Origin: Acanthopleuribacter pedis
Lineage (GTDB): Bacteria > Acidobacteriota > Holophagae > Acanthopleuribacterales > Acanthopleuribacteraceae
Direction: 5' to 3'
DNA: 64,000 bases
Assembly (NCBI RefSeq): GCF_017377855.1
Contig: NZ_JAFREP010000010.1
Coordinates: 124,001-188,000 of the forward strand
Part shown: piece by piece, positions 56,912 through 64,000 of the stretch
Layout: every line of letters starts with the position of its first letter
Numbering within the stretch: position 1 is the first letter of the stretch
Notes under the pieces: generated by a model
Database searches by the model: none
The model's input: only the letters and a program-made list of their open reading frames with translations
Told to the model about the DNA's origin: nothing
Position numbers and translations under genes: made by a program

Positions 56912-56938
56912 CCGGGGCACGACGCTGCCCCGGTTTTT
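56912..56938 (+). terminator. rho-independent terminator after the apyrase gene
   Basis: A perfect 7-bp GC stem (CCGGGGC at 56912-56918, GCCCCGG at 56927-56933) with an 8-nt loop is followed by five T residues. It lies six bases after the apyrase stop and probably ends the PKS-NRPS operon. Confidence 0.88.
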
Positions 56939-56945
56939 CCCTCCG

Positions 56946-56964
56946 AAGGGGGACAGACCCCCTT
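56946..56964. repeat. inverted repeat AAGGGGG-ACAGA-CCCCCTT
   Basis: Perfect 7-bp arms around a 5-nt loop, located just after the operon terminator. The GGGGACAG core is shared with the RAYT-flanking repeats, so it may be a related REP-like hairpin. Confidence 0.6.
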
Positions 56965-57059
56965 AACTATTTTGATTTATTTGCTTTATGCTCCCCCTCT
57001 ACACCTAGTCACAGGGTTCCCCCTTTTTTCAGTTCAACCAGCGCATCGCGTGGTAACAG

Positions 57060-57075
57060 AAAGGCTTTAGCCTTT
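57060..57075. repeat. short palindrome AAAGGCT-TT-AGCCTTT
   Basis: Perfect 7-bp arms with a 2-nt loop in non-coding sequence. Function unknown; it may be part of a repeat family in this genome. Confidence 0.4.
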
Positions 57076-57189
57076 AACCGCAAACAGGTCCACACCAACC
57101 AAAACCACTTCCAGCCTTCATTTAGACCAATCCTTAACAGGACCACGGCGTCGCAACGCCTCATCGTTAAGTGGGACGCCGCACTGCAT

Positions 57190-57277
57190 GGGGACAGGCA
57201 AGTCTAAACTCCTCTTATATTTGGATTTCTATTTTTCTTTGGGTGCACACCGGCGGTTCCGCACGGGGACGGGCAAG
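57190..57277 (+). repeat. two copies of GGGGACRGGCAAG upstream of RAYT
   Basis: GGGGACAGGCAAG at 57190-57202 and GGGGACGGGCAAG at 57265-57277. The reverse complement (CTTGCCTGWCCCC) occurs four times downstream of the transposase gene, so copies flank it in opposite orientation, as expected for REP-type targets of a RAYT. Confidence 0.65.
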
Positions 57278-57765
57278 CCAAAACACCTGCCACTTGCATT
57301 CTTTTTTTCCATTGCCCCCAAACAGCACCCACATACCAACAAGATCAACCGACTAGAAACCATTCAACATTTCAAATAAACCACTGATTAAATCTTTTTC
57401 GCCTTGTAATTTTCTAACGCTCAACTTTGCCGACTGCTGCTAGAATCACATTTGCCAAACCTCGCATGGAGATTCATGAAAAACAACTTCATGCGTAAAA
57501 ATACGCACCACCGACACGGGTTCCTCTGGAAAGATTCGATAAAGGGATTTGTTCAGAACGCCCGACCTAATTTAGCTCAAGAACACGTCAACCGGCTTCT
57601 TGGCACTACCAACCTGCGAACCTGTGAAACGACGGTCCCCACCTGTCAGTTTGATGAGGTTTTAATCGCCGGAAGGATTTTTATTTGCCAAAAGACAGGT
57701 AGCGTCCGAGGGTTTCGCAAACACAACGGCAATCCGGTTGGTCGACCAATCGGGGGAGGCACAAC

Positions 57766-58728
57766 ATGAGTCGCCGCCCCCGAATCAAACTCGAAAAACC
57801 CATTGCCTACTATCACGTGATGAACCGAACTGCGCAACAGGAATTTTACTTTGGCGATGGCCATGTCCCAGGCTTCAAGCAAGTTATGCTGGACAAATTC
57901 CAAGAGGTAGCATCCGTTTTTTACGTGAACATTCTCGCATGGGTGATTATGGACAACCATTATCATCTTTGCCTTGAGGTTCAGAAACCGCCAAAGGATC
58001 CCGAAGATCTCAGAATTCGATTTGAACGTCTCCAGGAAATCAATGAAAGCAAAAGGCGATGGCAACCAGAACTGGCACATGCCTGCTATAAGCGCTTCAC
58101 CGATCTATCCGAATTCATGAAATCCATTAATATGCGGACAGCGATTGCGTTCAATCACGCCCGAAAAACAAAAGGTCATTTGTGGGGCGCCAGATACAAC
58201 AGCAAGGTCATTGAGGATGAATCTGGTCTCCTAAAAGTCATGTGCTATATCGAGCATAATCCAGTAAAGGCAGGTATATGCAGAAAATCATCGGCTTACC
58301 CTTGGTGCTCTGCAGGCCGTCTGAAGCTTGAGCTTGCTCAAAGGAAAAAGATTGATTTCCCCGCAATCGATTTTCTAAGAAGGATACCCCGCAAATGTCG
58401 CGCTCGTACCTATGTCCAGTTCGTTGACGAATTAGCGCTGAGACTCTACGGCCCGCACTCAAAACGCGAAATGGGCGATGAATCATTCGAATTACCCCTA
58501 ACCGATGCCGAGCTCGATGAGTGGCGGAATGCGTTTGCAACCAGAGCACCTGAGGATTGGTCAAACCAAGCATTTGGATCAGAAGAATTCCACCACCAGA
58601 TAGCCCTGAAGGAACAAACCAAGGGGCAAAAGATGACAAAAGTCCGCCAAGAGGGGGTTAAGCGAAGGCGCTTCCGTTCTGAGGAACGGCCCACACAAAA
58701 TAACAGCACAAAACCACAAGGCAAATAA
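57766..58728 (+). CDS. REP-associated tyrosine transposase (RAYT, Y1/IS200-like)
   Basis: The 320-residue protein starts SRRPRI and has the HUH nuclease motif in MDNHYHL (His-Tyr-His) and the conserved nucleophile Tyr in CYIEHNPVKAGI, both hallmarks of Y1 HUH transposases of the RAYT (TnpA-REP) group. These single-stranded DNA nucleases bind and move REP palindromes rather than their own gene. The ATG is preceded by GGGGGAGG (57752-57759). After the catalytic core (about residues 1-200) comes a hydrophilic, Lys/Arg-rich tail of about 100 residues. Base composition is clearly more AT-rich than the PKS genes, which suggests separate acquisition. The gene looks intact; no terminal inverted repeats of a classical insertion sequence are seen. 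Confidence 0.9.
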   Translation: MSRRPRIKLEKPIAYYHVMNRTAQQEFYFGDGHVPGFKQVMLDKFQEVASVFYVNILAWVIMDNHYHLCLEVQKPPKDPEDLRIRFERLQEINESKRRWQPELAHACYKRFTDLSEFMKSINMRTAIAFNHARKTKGHLWGARYNSKVIEDESGLLKVMCYIEHNPVKAGICRKSSAYPWCSAGRLKLELAQRKKIDFPAIDFLRRIPRKCRARTYVQFVDELALRLYGPHSKREMGDESFELPLTDAELDEWRNAFATRAPEDWSNQAFGSEEFHHQIALKEQTKGQKMTKVRQEGVKRRRFRSEERPTQNNSTKPQGK

Positions 58729-59147
58729 ATACAAATACTTAAAAGAAAGCTATCTTGTATTAACGCCAAAGGTGTGTCAACTCGCAGGCAGTTAGCCCGC
58801 ATTTCTCACAAAGATTCGGCGCAAGAAGCTGAAAGTCTTGTTGAGTACGAAGATTGCGACCGAGAGACGCCACAGGGGTTCGACTTTTCGCGGGGCCGAC
58901 CATTCGGGGTCCGACCTATCGGCGTAGCAGCTGAGGCAAAGGCGGCTCGACCGAGTAATGCGCAAGGCCGCCACTCGCAATCGCATGGGTGCCCCGTGGC
59001 AGAATTCCTCGTGAGAATTGCAGGTTAGCGAGGAGATTCTTGAAAAACGGGCTGCTGAGTCCCCGCTCTTTCGCATAAATGAACCTCTCCTTCCCCCACA
59101 AACTCTCCAAGTCATTACCCCCCTGTGACAAGGCCTCTACCTAATTA

Positions 59148-59256
59148 CGCCTTATCCCCATTTAAACCAATCACTTTCACTTGCCTGACCCCCTTTCGGC
59201 CTTTCGCCTTATCCCCATTTAAACCAATCACTTTCACTTGCCTGACCCCCTTTCGG
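59148..59256. repeat. perfect 52-bp direct repeat, two copies, 5-bp apart
   Basis: Copies at 59148-59199 and 59205-59256 are identical and contain CTTGCCTGACCCCC, a variant of the reverse complement of the motif upstream of the transposase. The second copy ends in a CCCCC-TTTC-GGGGG hairpin. Only two copies and a 5-nt spacer: not a CRISPR array. Confidence 0.9.
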
Positions 59257-59372
59257 GGGGACTCCGAAACTTTCCCCCGCCTGTCACAACCCGAGACAAT
59301 TTTCCAATTACCTTCCGAAACTTACAGGCACTCAGCAGTCACCTTCCGGACAATCCACCTCACTGCTTCTGA

Positions 59373-59474
59373 TGACAAGGTTTCTACCGCTGTACGTTTT
59401 ATCCCTATTTAAACCAATTACTTTCGCTTGCCTGTCCCCTGCCGAGGACTTTCGCTTGCCTGTCCCCTGCCGAG
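59373..59474. repeat. diverged third repeat copy with 28-bp tandem duplication
   Basis: The block from TGACAAGG at 59373 to 59446 matches 59126-59199 with scattered substitutions, offset by 247 bp. Its last part, ACTTTCGCTTGCCTGTCCCC followed by TGCCGAG (59420-59446), is repeated at 59448-59474. Confidence 0.85.
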
Positions 59475-59563
59475 AATTTCCGCAACCTTCCTCCGCCGAA
59501 ACGCACTATGCTATAGGGATACCATCTCTTACACCAACAACCCTCCTTGGAAGGAATTACCCT

Positions 59564-61519
59564 ATGAAAACCTGGTTTGGTTTATGGTTGCTTTGCCTGA
59601 CGCCCCTACTCGCAGCAGACACCCATATTCAGCTCATCTTGGATGCCTCCGGCTCAATGTGGAACAAGTTCGAAGACGGGCGCTATCGCATAACCACCGC
59701 CAAAGACGTGCTTCAACAAGTAGTCAACAGCCTCCCCGCTGAAAACGCCGGTCTGCAAGTCGGTCTTCGCATCTACGGCTCACGCGTCAGCCATAAGGAA
59801 AACGGCGCCTGTGACGACACGGCCCTATTCGTTCCCATGTCCGGCGTGGATCGGGACCAACTCCTCAAAACCATTCGCAAGGCACGCGCCTTAGGTGCAA
59901 CACCCATCGCAAAATCCCTAACGGCCGCGGCCGCGGATTTCAGCGGCATCCAGGGCAAAAAGTCGATCATCCTGGTTACCGACGGGCTCGAATCTTGCGG
60001 TGGCGATGTGGAAGCCGCCGTCGCCAAACTCAAAGAAGCCGGCGTCGATGTTGATCTGCGCATCATCGGCCTGGACCTAGACGACCAAGCGGTTGCGGTT
60101 TTTTCCCGCTACGCAACCCTAGAAAATGTCGCCGACGCGGCCTCGCTCAGCAAGGTACTTTCCGCCGCGGTTGAGGAACAGGTTACCCTGGAACGCAAGC
60201 AACTACCGGTTACGGTACGACTCACCCGCAAGGGCAAAGCGGTCACCGATGCCAAAGTCATGCTGGTAGATCCGGTCAAAGCCACCCAAGACACCTTCTC
60301 CCTTAGTCAAGGCCGCTACCAACTGAGCACGCCCCCCGGCTCCTTCGATATCGCGGTAGACGACGTCCACAGCGGCCCCAAAGTGTTCAGCGGTATTGCC
60401 GTCAACGCCGACCAAAAAAACGAATTCAGCTTCGAACTGGCACCCGAAAGCGATGCCTCCCTCCGTGTCTCGGTCAAAGAAGCGGTAGCAGGTTCAGCGG
60501 TTACCGTTTTCTACGAGGGCGCACCCACGGGCGGAGAACCCTGGATCACCATTGTCACCCCCGAGCAAAGCGACGGTGCTTACCGCGACTGGAAATACGC
60601 GCCCGACGGCAAAGGCCAAGTAACCATTTACTTGCCAGGGGAAGTTGGGCCCATGGAAGCACGTCTGGTCGCCACGCAACCGATGGGCGGCGAAATCGTA
60701 CTGGCGCGCGCCGAGGTGACCGCCACCAAACCCGAAATCAGCCTCGACGTCGCAGCGAACTTGCCAGGCGGTAATTACTTTGAGGCATTCTGGACCGGGC
60801 CGGACAATCCAGGTGACTTCATCACCATTGTGCCGGCGGGCAGTGCGCCCGGCGCTTATGAAAGCTACCAATACACAAAAAAGGGTTCGCCGTCACAATT
60901 ACTTGCGAAGCCTGAGGCAGGCGATTACGAGGTGCGTTACGTCAGTGGTGAGAACAAAGTCCTGGCAAGCACCAGGGTTGTGATCCAAGGTGCCACGGCC
61001 GACCTCGAAGCCCCGCAAAGCGCCATGGCAGGCGGAAAAGTCACGGTCTCCTGGCAAGGCCCCAACGGGCCGGGCGATTATATTTCGGTAGCCGAGGCGG
61101 GTAGCAACGATACGGCCTACAGCGGTTACGCCTACACCAAAGACGGCAAAGCACTCGCAATCGACCTGCCGGTCAAACCCGGCGCCTATGAGCTGCGATA
61201 CATGGTGGGCTCAGGGGACAAACTGTTGGCACGTCGGCCGCTTACCTTGACGCCGGCCAAAATCACGCTGGATGCACCGGATAAAGTCAAAACCGGCGCG
61301 CCCATTGAGATCAAATGGCAAGGTCCCGACGGTGCCTCCGATTACATTACAATCGTCAAAGTCGGCGCTGCCGCGGCGTCTTACGGCGACTACCGCTACA
61401 CGCGCGATGGCTCACCGGCGACTTTGACCGCACCGAATGAAGCGGGCACCTACGAAATCCGTTACAACAACGAACGCGCAGGGGCCGTCCTTGCCAAAAA
61501 GGCGATCACGGTCGAGTAA
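59564..61519 (+). CDS. secreted VWA-domain protein with four C-terminal repeats
   Basis: The 651-residue protein has a signal peptide (MKTWFGLWLLCLTPLLAA) and then a von Willebrand factor A domain (residues about 20-210) with the metal-binding DASGS motif, TPIAKSL and VTDGLESC. A middle segment (about 215-305) follows, then four repeats of about 85-90 residues to the C-terminus. Each repeat carries a version of W-x-GP-(D/N)-x-x-x-D-(F/Y)-I-(T/S)-(I/V), a Y-x-x-Y/W-x-Y segment and an A-x-x-YE-(L/V/I)-RY ending. The start at 59564 is preferred over an in-frame upstream ATG (59372) because of GGAAGGA upstream and the signal peptide; the earlier codons would translate the DNA repeats. The protein is probably periplasmic or cell-surface and may bind a protein or metal-dependent ligand. 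It stands alone, ending at a terminator. Confidence 0.88.
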   Translation: MKTWFGLWLLCLTPLLAADTHIQLILDASGSMWNKFEDGRYRITTAKDVLQQVVNSLPAENAGLQVGLRIYGSRVSHKENGACDDTALFVPMSGVDRDQLLKTIRKARALGATPIAKSLTAAAADFSGIQGKKSIILVTDGLESCGGDVEAAVAKLKEAGVDVDLRIIGLDLDDQAVAVFSRYATLENVADAASLSKVLSAAVEEQVTLERKQLPVTVRLTRKGKAVTDAKVMLVDPVKATQDTFSLSQGRYQLSTPPGSFDIAVDDVHSGPKVFSGIAVNADQKNEFSFELAPESDASLRVSVKEAVAGSAVTVFYEGAPTGGEPWITIVTPEQSDGAYRDWKYAPDGKGQVTIYLPGEVGPMEARLVATQPMGGEIVLARAEVTATKPEISLDVAANLPGGNYFEAFWTGPDNPGDFITIVPAGSAPGAYESYQYTKKGSPSQLLAKPEAGDYEVRYVSGENKVLASTRVVIQGATADLEAPQSAMAGGKVTVSWQGPNGPGDYISVAEAGSNDTAYSGYAYTKDGKALAIDLPVKPGAYELRYMVGSGDKLLARRPLTLTPAKITLDAPDKVKTGAPIEIKWQGPDGASDYITIVKVGAAAASYGDYRYTRDGSPATLTAPNEAGTYEIRYNNERAGAVLAKKAITVE

Positions 61520-61535
61520 TACCCGGTCGCACATT

Positions 61536-61572
61536 AAAAAACCCGCGGCGTCCTCAAACATCGCGGGTTTTT
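61536..61572. terminator. bidirectional rho-independent terminator
   Basis: AAAAACCCGCG and CGCGGGTTTTT arms around a 14-nt loop. The A-run and T-run on the two sides allow termination in both directions, which suits its place between the VWA gene (+) and the convergent DUF2169 gene (-). Confidence 0.88.
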
Positions 61573-61587
61573 GTGTTACGCCCTGCG

Positions 61588-62625
61588 TTAGGCGACCGAC
61601 TCGGCGTCGGCCGAATGAACGACATGCAACCCTAAAAATTCTTGGGTGTTGCCTTGGGTGGCGAATGAGGCACGGTACACGAGTTCAACGGTCCCCGCTT
61701 CAGTATCGAAATACAATCCGTCTAAAGCCATGGCGCCCGCATCTCGGCGTGAACGGAACACACACCGGCACAAAAACTCAAGACCGGGGAGATTAAACTG
61801 AATGGTGCCCTCGTGTGAAAAGCCGGTTAAACAAACTTTTTCGTCACCGCGCAAGGGGTTCAGGGTTTGTAAATCGGGATGGGCGGCCTGGAAAAAACGG
61901 GGCTGAATGTCACGCGGGTATCGCGGTGCGCGTTCGGCCAACCAAAATGAATCAAAAGTGCCTGCATATCGCGCGCGTGAGGGCCACGAGGGTGAAATCA
62001 ACCCATAACCGGCGGCGAAGGGTCGATCCGTATAACGCTGAATCAGGGCACCGGGGTTTTCCAAATTTGGCAAGGGTTGTCCCGCGGCGGCGCGTTTGCT
62101 TTCGTAATAGCCGATCCCCACGGGGTTGCGTGTGTCAAGCCCGCCACTTTGCCCGCGCGGGTAACGGCTGCGTCCGCCGTATGCACGTTCGTAAACCAAC
62201 GGCATTTCCGCAAAAGCCTCGGGCGCGGACGGGGTTAACCCCACCAAACGGCGTTTCCAAACACGATCCCCGTAAACACGCACCCGTTTCTCGACACTGC
62301 CCACCTTGAGATGGGTTTCCATTTCGGTCAGCGGCACAGCACCGGGTGTGCGTGCCTTGCCATAAAGGGCGATATCGCAGCCGGGACGAAAAAGGACGGC
62401 TTGCTGATCGGCCAACAAACTCGACTCGGGACCAGCGGTGAACCGTTCACCGCGCGAGACCGATTTTTGGCGCGCCGCGGGCTGAAGCGGCCCGTGGGGA
62501 TAAGCGCCGGCGGCTGGAAGTAAAAAAGTAGCACTGAGCACGGCGGTCAGGTGTTGGCCGCCGCGGGCGTCGCCGGTAACAAAGTAGTCCAGCGAAAAGG
62601 GGGTCGGATTGTGAACGAACTTCAT
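61588..62625 (-). CDS. DUF2169-family protein (type VI secretion associated)
   Basis: The 345-residue protein begins with an FVHNPTPF segment and has the family's YGDRVWKRRLVG, PLVYERAYGG and NPVGIGYY segments, which I recognise as DUF2169. Proteins of this family are mostly encoded next to VgrG, PAAR or effector genes of type VI secretion and are thought to help load effectors. There is no signal peptide, so a cytoplasmic location is expected. The start has GAGGGAAAA upstream. It converges with the VWA gene and is transcribed away from the TIGR02270-like gene at the right edge. No VgrG or PAAR gene is visible in the window, so its partner would lie further right. The family call is from motif memory. 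Confidence 0.75.
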   Translation of the reverse strand: MKFVHNPTPFSLDYFVTGDARGGQHLTAVLSATFLLPAAGAYPHGPLQPAARQKSVSRGERFTAGPESSLLADQQAVLFRPGCDIALYGKARTPGAVPLTEMETHLKVGSVEKRVRVYGDRVWKRRLVGLTPSAPEAFAEMPLVYERAYGGRSRYPRGQSGGLDTRNPVGIGYYESKRAAAGQPLPNLENPGALIQRYTDRPFAAGYGLISPSWPSRARYAGTFDSFWLAERAPRYPRDIQPRFFQAAHPDLQTLNPLRGDEKVCLTGFSHEGTIQFNLPGLEFLCRCVFRSRRDAGAMALDGLYFDTEAGTVELVYRASFATQGNTQEFLGLHVVHSADAESVA

Positions 62626-63259
62626 GGATGATTTTCCCTCAAAAGAAATGCCGACCGGCGGGGAGCAGATCGAAAAGAGGCGGTCACATCAGAAGAACCA
62701 ACGGAGATGATGACGCGAAACCTCAAAAAAGGGCGGCAAGGACGGTACAAGAAAGTAAGCCAACGACGCGCCGTTCAGAAAACATCCCCAGGAAGCGTCG
62801 TTTTCCGTCAAAAAATGAATCATAAGAATGGGAAACGCCGAGAGATTTCAACACGGCGGGTTAATTCCAAAACTGTTATACAGCTAATGCACCGAGGTCA
62901 ATGCAAAAGACCGGTAAAACAGCGGGGACTGTGTATCTGGTATCACAAAAGGCTCGCTCCGATCACCGCTTCAGGCCCGAGTTTGCGCGGGTAATGATAG
63001 GGTTTAGTGAATCGGTAGGCTGCCCCGGCCGATGGAGCAGGGTCTAAAACCGTAGGATGGTGGACCTTATTGGCAGACAGCCATCGTAACGCCGACTCTC
63101 CTTTTCACCTACCCCGCCCGTGTTTTCCCACGGTTGCGTCATTCCTACAGAGCACCTTCCCTCCCTGACAGGCCACCAAACTTAGTGAAAGCGGGTCGCC
63201 CCGATTCATCGTCCGCCTTGAAGGCAAGGTCACGGATTGTTTTTTTGTTGAGGTTCGTT
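62626..63259. other. intergenic region between divergent genes
   Basis: About 630 bp that should hold the promoters of the DUF2169 gene (-) and the TIGR02270-like gene (+). I see no clear -35/-10 pair. A 95-codon open frame (62707-62994) ends in a Cys/His-containing segment (GQCKRPVKQRGLC) but lacks other support. A small CCTTG-AAGG-CAAGG hairpin lies about 25 bp before the right-hand gene. Confidence 0.5.
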
Positions 63260-64000
63260 ATGTTTGACATCCAAAATGATTCTTTACAGGGTTCCCTCCC
63301 CGTCGAGGCACAACACGCGATGGACCGTTTCATTTCGGCCCTTGACCGCCGCGAGGACTTTTTAAACGACCCCTTCGCCGCTTGGTCCCCACTCGCCGCG
63401 ATGGAACAACGCATCTGGGAATGCGGTGGCGAGATTTTGGCCCAACCCGAAATCTATGCTGATTTCATTCGTGAAATGACGTCCTCACGAGACACACGCC
63501 TGGTGCGCGCGGGCATTTGGTTGTCAGCCCTCATGGACCAAGGCATCGAACAGATCGGCACCGTACTTGAGAACACGGATGATTTGGACGAACCCGAAAC
63601 AGCGGCCTTTCTCAAAGCCCTTGGCCGCGGCTTGGAAAGCGTGGCGGGGGAAAAAACCCTGCCGCTCATTTACATTTTAGCCCGCGCTAAAGACCCGGTA
63701 CGCCGCACCTTTGCAGCCGCCTACCTGGGTTACCGTCGCCTCAACATTCCCATGCTGCTGCTAACCCTAATTGAGGATGACGACGAAGCGGTCGCCGCGG
63801 AGGCCGCCATCACCGCGGGCAAACTGGGCGTGATTGAACTACGCCCCCGCCTGGAAAACAGCATGCGCGAACGTTACCGCACCGGCGACCTAGCCGGTCG
63901 CGACCATCTCGCCTTGGCCCTGCACCTGCTCGGCTCGCCCCTTCCCGGGCTTCACGCCCGCGCCTGTCTGCAAGCCCAGGAACCGATCTCCAACCGGCTG
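63260..64000 (+). CDS. TIGR02270-like HEAT-repeat protein (3'-partial)
   Basis: The frame opens at ATG 63260, six bases after TTGAGG, and stays open for 247 codons to the right edge, so the C-terminus is missing. The translation starts MFDIQNDSLQGSLPVEAQHA and contains helical, Ala/Leu-rich segments with VRRTFAAAYLGYR and EAVAAEAAITAGKLG, typical of HEAT repeats. Length, N-terminal layout (a short acidic region, then repeats) and the DUF2169 neighbour point to the TIGR02270 family, which occurs in type VI secretion loci with unknown function. The gene is divergent from the DUF2169 gene. The existence of the gene is well supported; the family name is less certain. Confidence 0.72.
   Translation, partial: MFDIQNDSLQGSLPVEAQHAMDRFISALDRREDFLNDPFAAWSPLAAMEQRIWECGGEILAQPEIYADFIREMTSSRDTRLVRAGIWLSALMDQGIEQIGTVLENTDDLDEPETAAFLKALGRGLESVAGEKTLPLIYILARAKDPVRRTFAAAYLGYRRLNIPMLLLTLIEDDDEAVAAEAAITAGKLGVIELRPRLENSMRERYRTGDLAGRDHLALALHLLGSPLPGLHARACLQAQEPISNRL

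Larger units (their letters stand above)
56939..57765. other. non-coding, AT-richer region upstream of the RAYT gene
   Basis: No convincing gene is seen. The region holds an inverted repeat (56946-56964), a small palindrome (57060-57075) and two copies of a GGGGACRGGCAAG motif (57190-57277). Base composition is clearly more AT-rich than the PKS genes. Short open frames here, such as 57452-57769, lack family features. Confidence 0.6.
58729..59563. other. non-coding repeat-rich region downstream of RAYT
   Basis: No supported gene. It contains a 52-bp direct repeat (59148-59256), a diverged third copy with a 28-bp tandem duplication (59373-59474) and a CCCCC-TTTC-GGGGG hairpin (59246-59259). 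Open frames such as 59125-59412 are translations of these repeats. A GGAAGGA Shine-Dalgarno for the next gene lies near its right end. Confidence 0.6.

Noticed and set aside
57452..57769. 105-codon frame upstream of the transposase
   Set aside because: It overlaps the RAYT start region, has no ribosome binding site or recognisable motif, and lies in repeat-containing AT-rich DNA.
58774..59115. Overlapping small frames on both strands after the transposase
   Set aside because: Neither shows a domain, a good Shine-Dalgarno or gene-like codon use; the sequence looks like non-coding remnant DNA.
59125..59412. 95-codon frame across the 52-bp repeats
   Set aside because: Its protein is simply the repeat translated twice (LSPFKPITFTCLTPFR), so it is a by-product of DNA duplication.
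59148..59474. Possible CRISPR array
   Set aside because: Only two perfect copies with a 5-nt gap plus one diverged copy; no regular spacers and no cas genes.
62707..62994. 95-codon frame with a Cys/His-like end
   Set aside because: The GQCKRPVKQRGLC segment faintly resembles a short zinc motif, but the first Cys pair is incomplete, spacing to the SD-like GGAG is too short, and codon use is unlike the neighbours.

Overview
The window is dominated by the 3' part of one giant trans-acyltransferase (trans-AT) polyketide synthase / non-ribosomal peptide synthetase (PKS-NRPS) assembly line, about 55.7 kb in four consecutive plus-strand genes. Thirteen ketosynthases (KS), two NRPS modules and a terminal thioesterase (TE) are readable. 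No acyltransferase domain occurs in any of the genes, so malonyl units must be loaded by a free-standing AT encoded elsewhere. The first gene runs off the left edge inside a KS, so the cluster begins upstream of this window.

Reading in order (vertical bar = gene boundary, KS0 = KS that lost the HGTGT histidine, ACPb = carrier protein with the beta-branching Trp): KS0-ACP / KS-KR-ACP / KS0-MT-ACP / KS-KR-cMT-ACP / KS-KR | cMT-ACP / KS-DH-KR-cMT-ACP / KS-ACPb-ACPb / KS-DH-KR-ACP / KS | ECH-ECH-ACPb-ACPb / KS-ACP / C-A-PCP / KS-DH-KR-ACP / KS0 | enoyl-isomerase-like-ACP / KS-ACP / C-A(Ser)-PCP-TE. All three internal gene junctions fall inside a module. The inferred product is a long polyketide with a methoxy-type position, two alpha-methyl-beta-hydroxy units, an alpha-methyl olefin, two beta-branches, an internal amino acid, a probably shifted beta,gamma double bond, and a terminal beta-ketoacyl-serine. 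The trans-AT, the HMG-CoA-synthase-type beta-branching cassette, transporters and regulators are not in this window.

Downstream of the TE, with no terminator between, lies a secreted GDA1/CD39-type nucleotide phosphatase, followed by a clear rho-independent terminator at 56912-56938 that probably closes the operon. Region 56.9-59.6 kb is AT-richer and mobile-like: a REP-associated tyrosine transposase (RAYT) gene with copies of a GGGGACRGGCAAG-type repeat on both sides in opposite orientation. Next come a secreted von Willebrand factor A (VWA) protein with four C-terminal repeats, a bidirectional terminator, a convergent DUF2169 gene and, divergent from that, a TIGR02270-like gene cut by the right edge. 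The last two are families usually found in type VI secretion loci.

The organism is a GC-rich Gram-negative bacterium with large secondary-metabolite capacity. Marine Acidobacteriota (Acanthopleuribacter/Sulfidibacter type) would fit, as would a myxobacterium. That is a guess from gene content, not shown by any marker gene.
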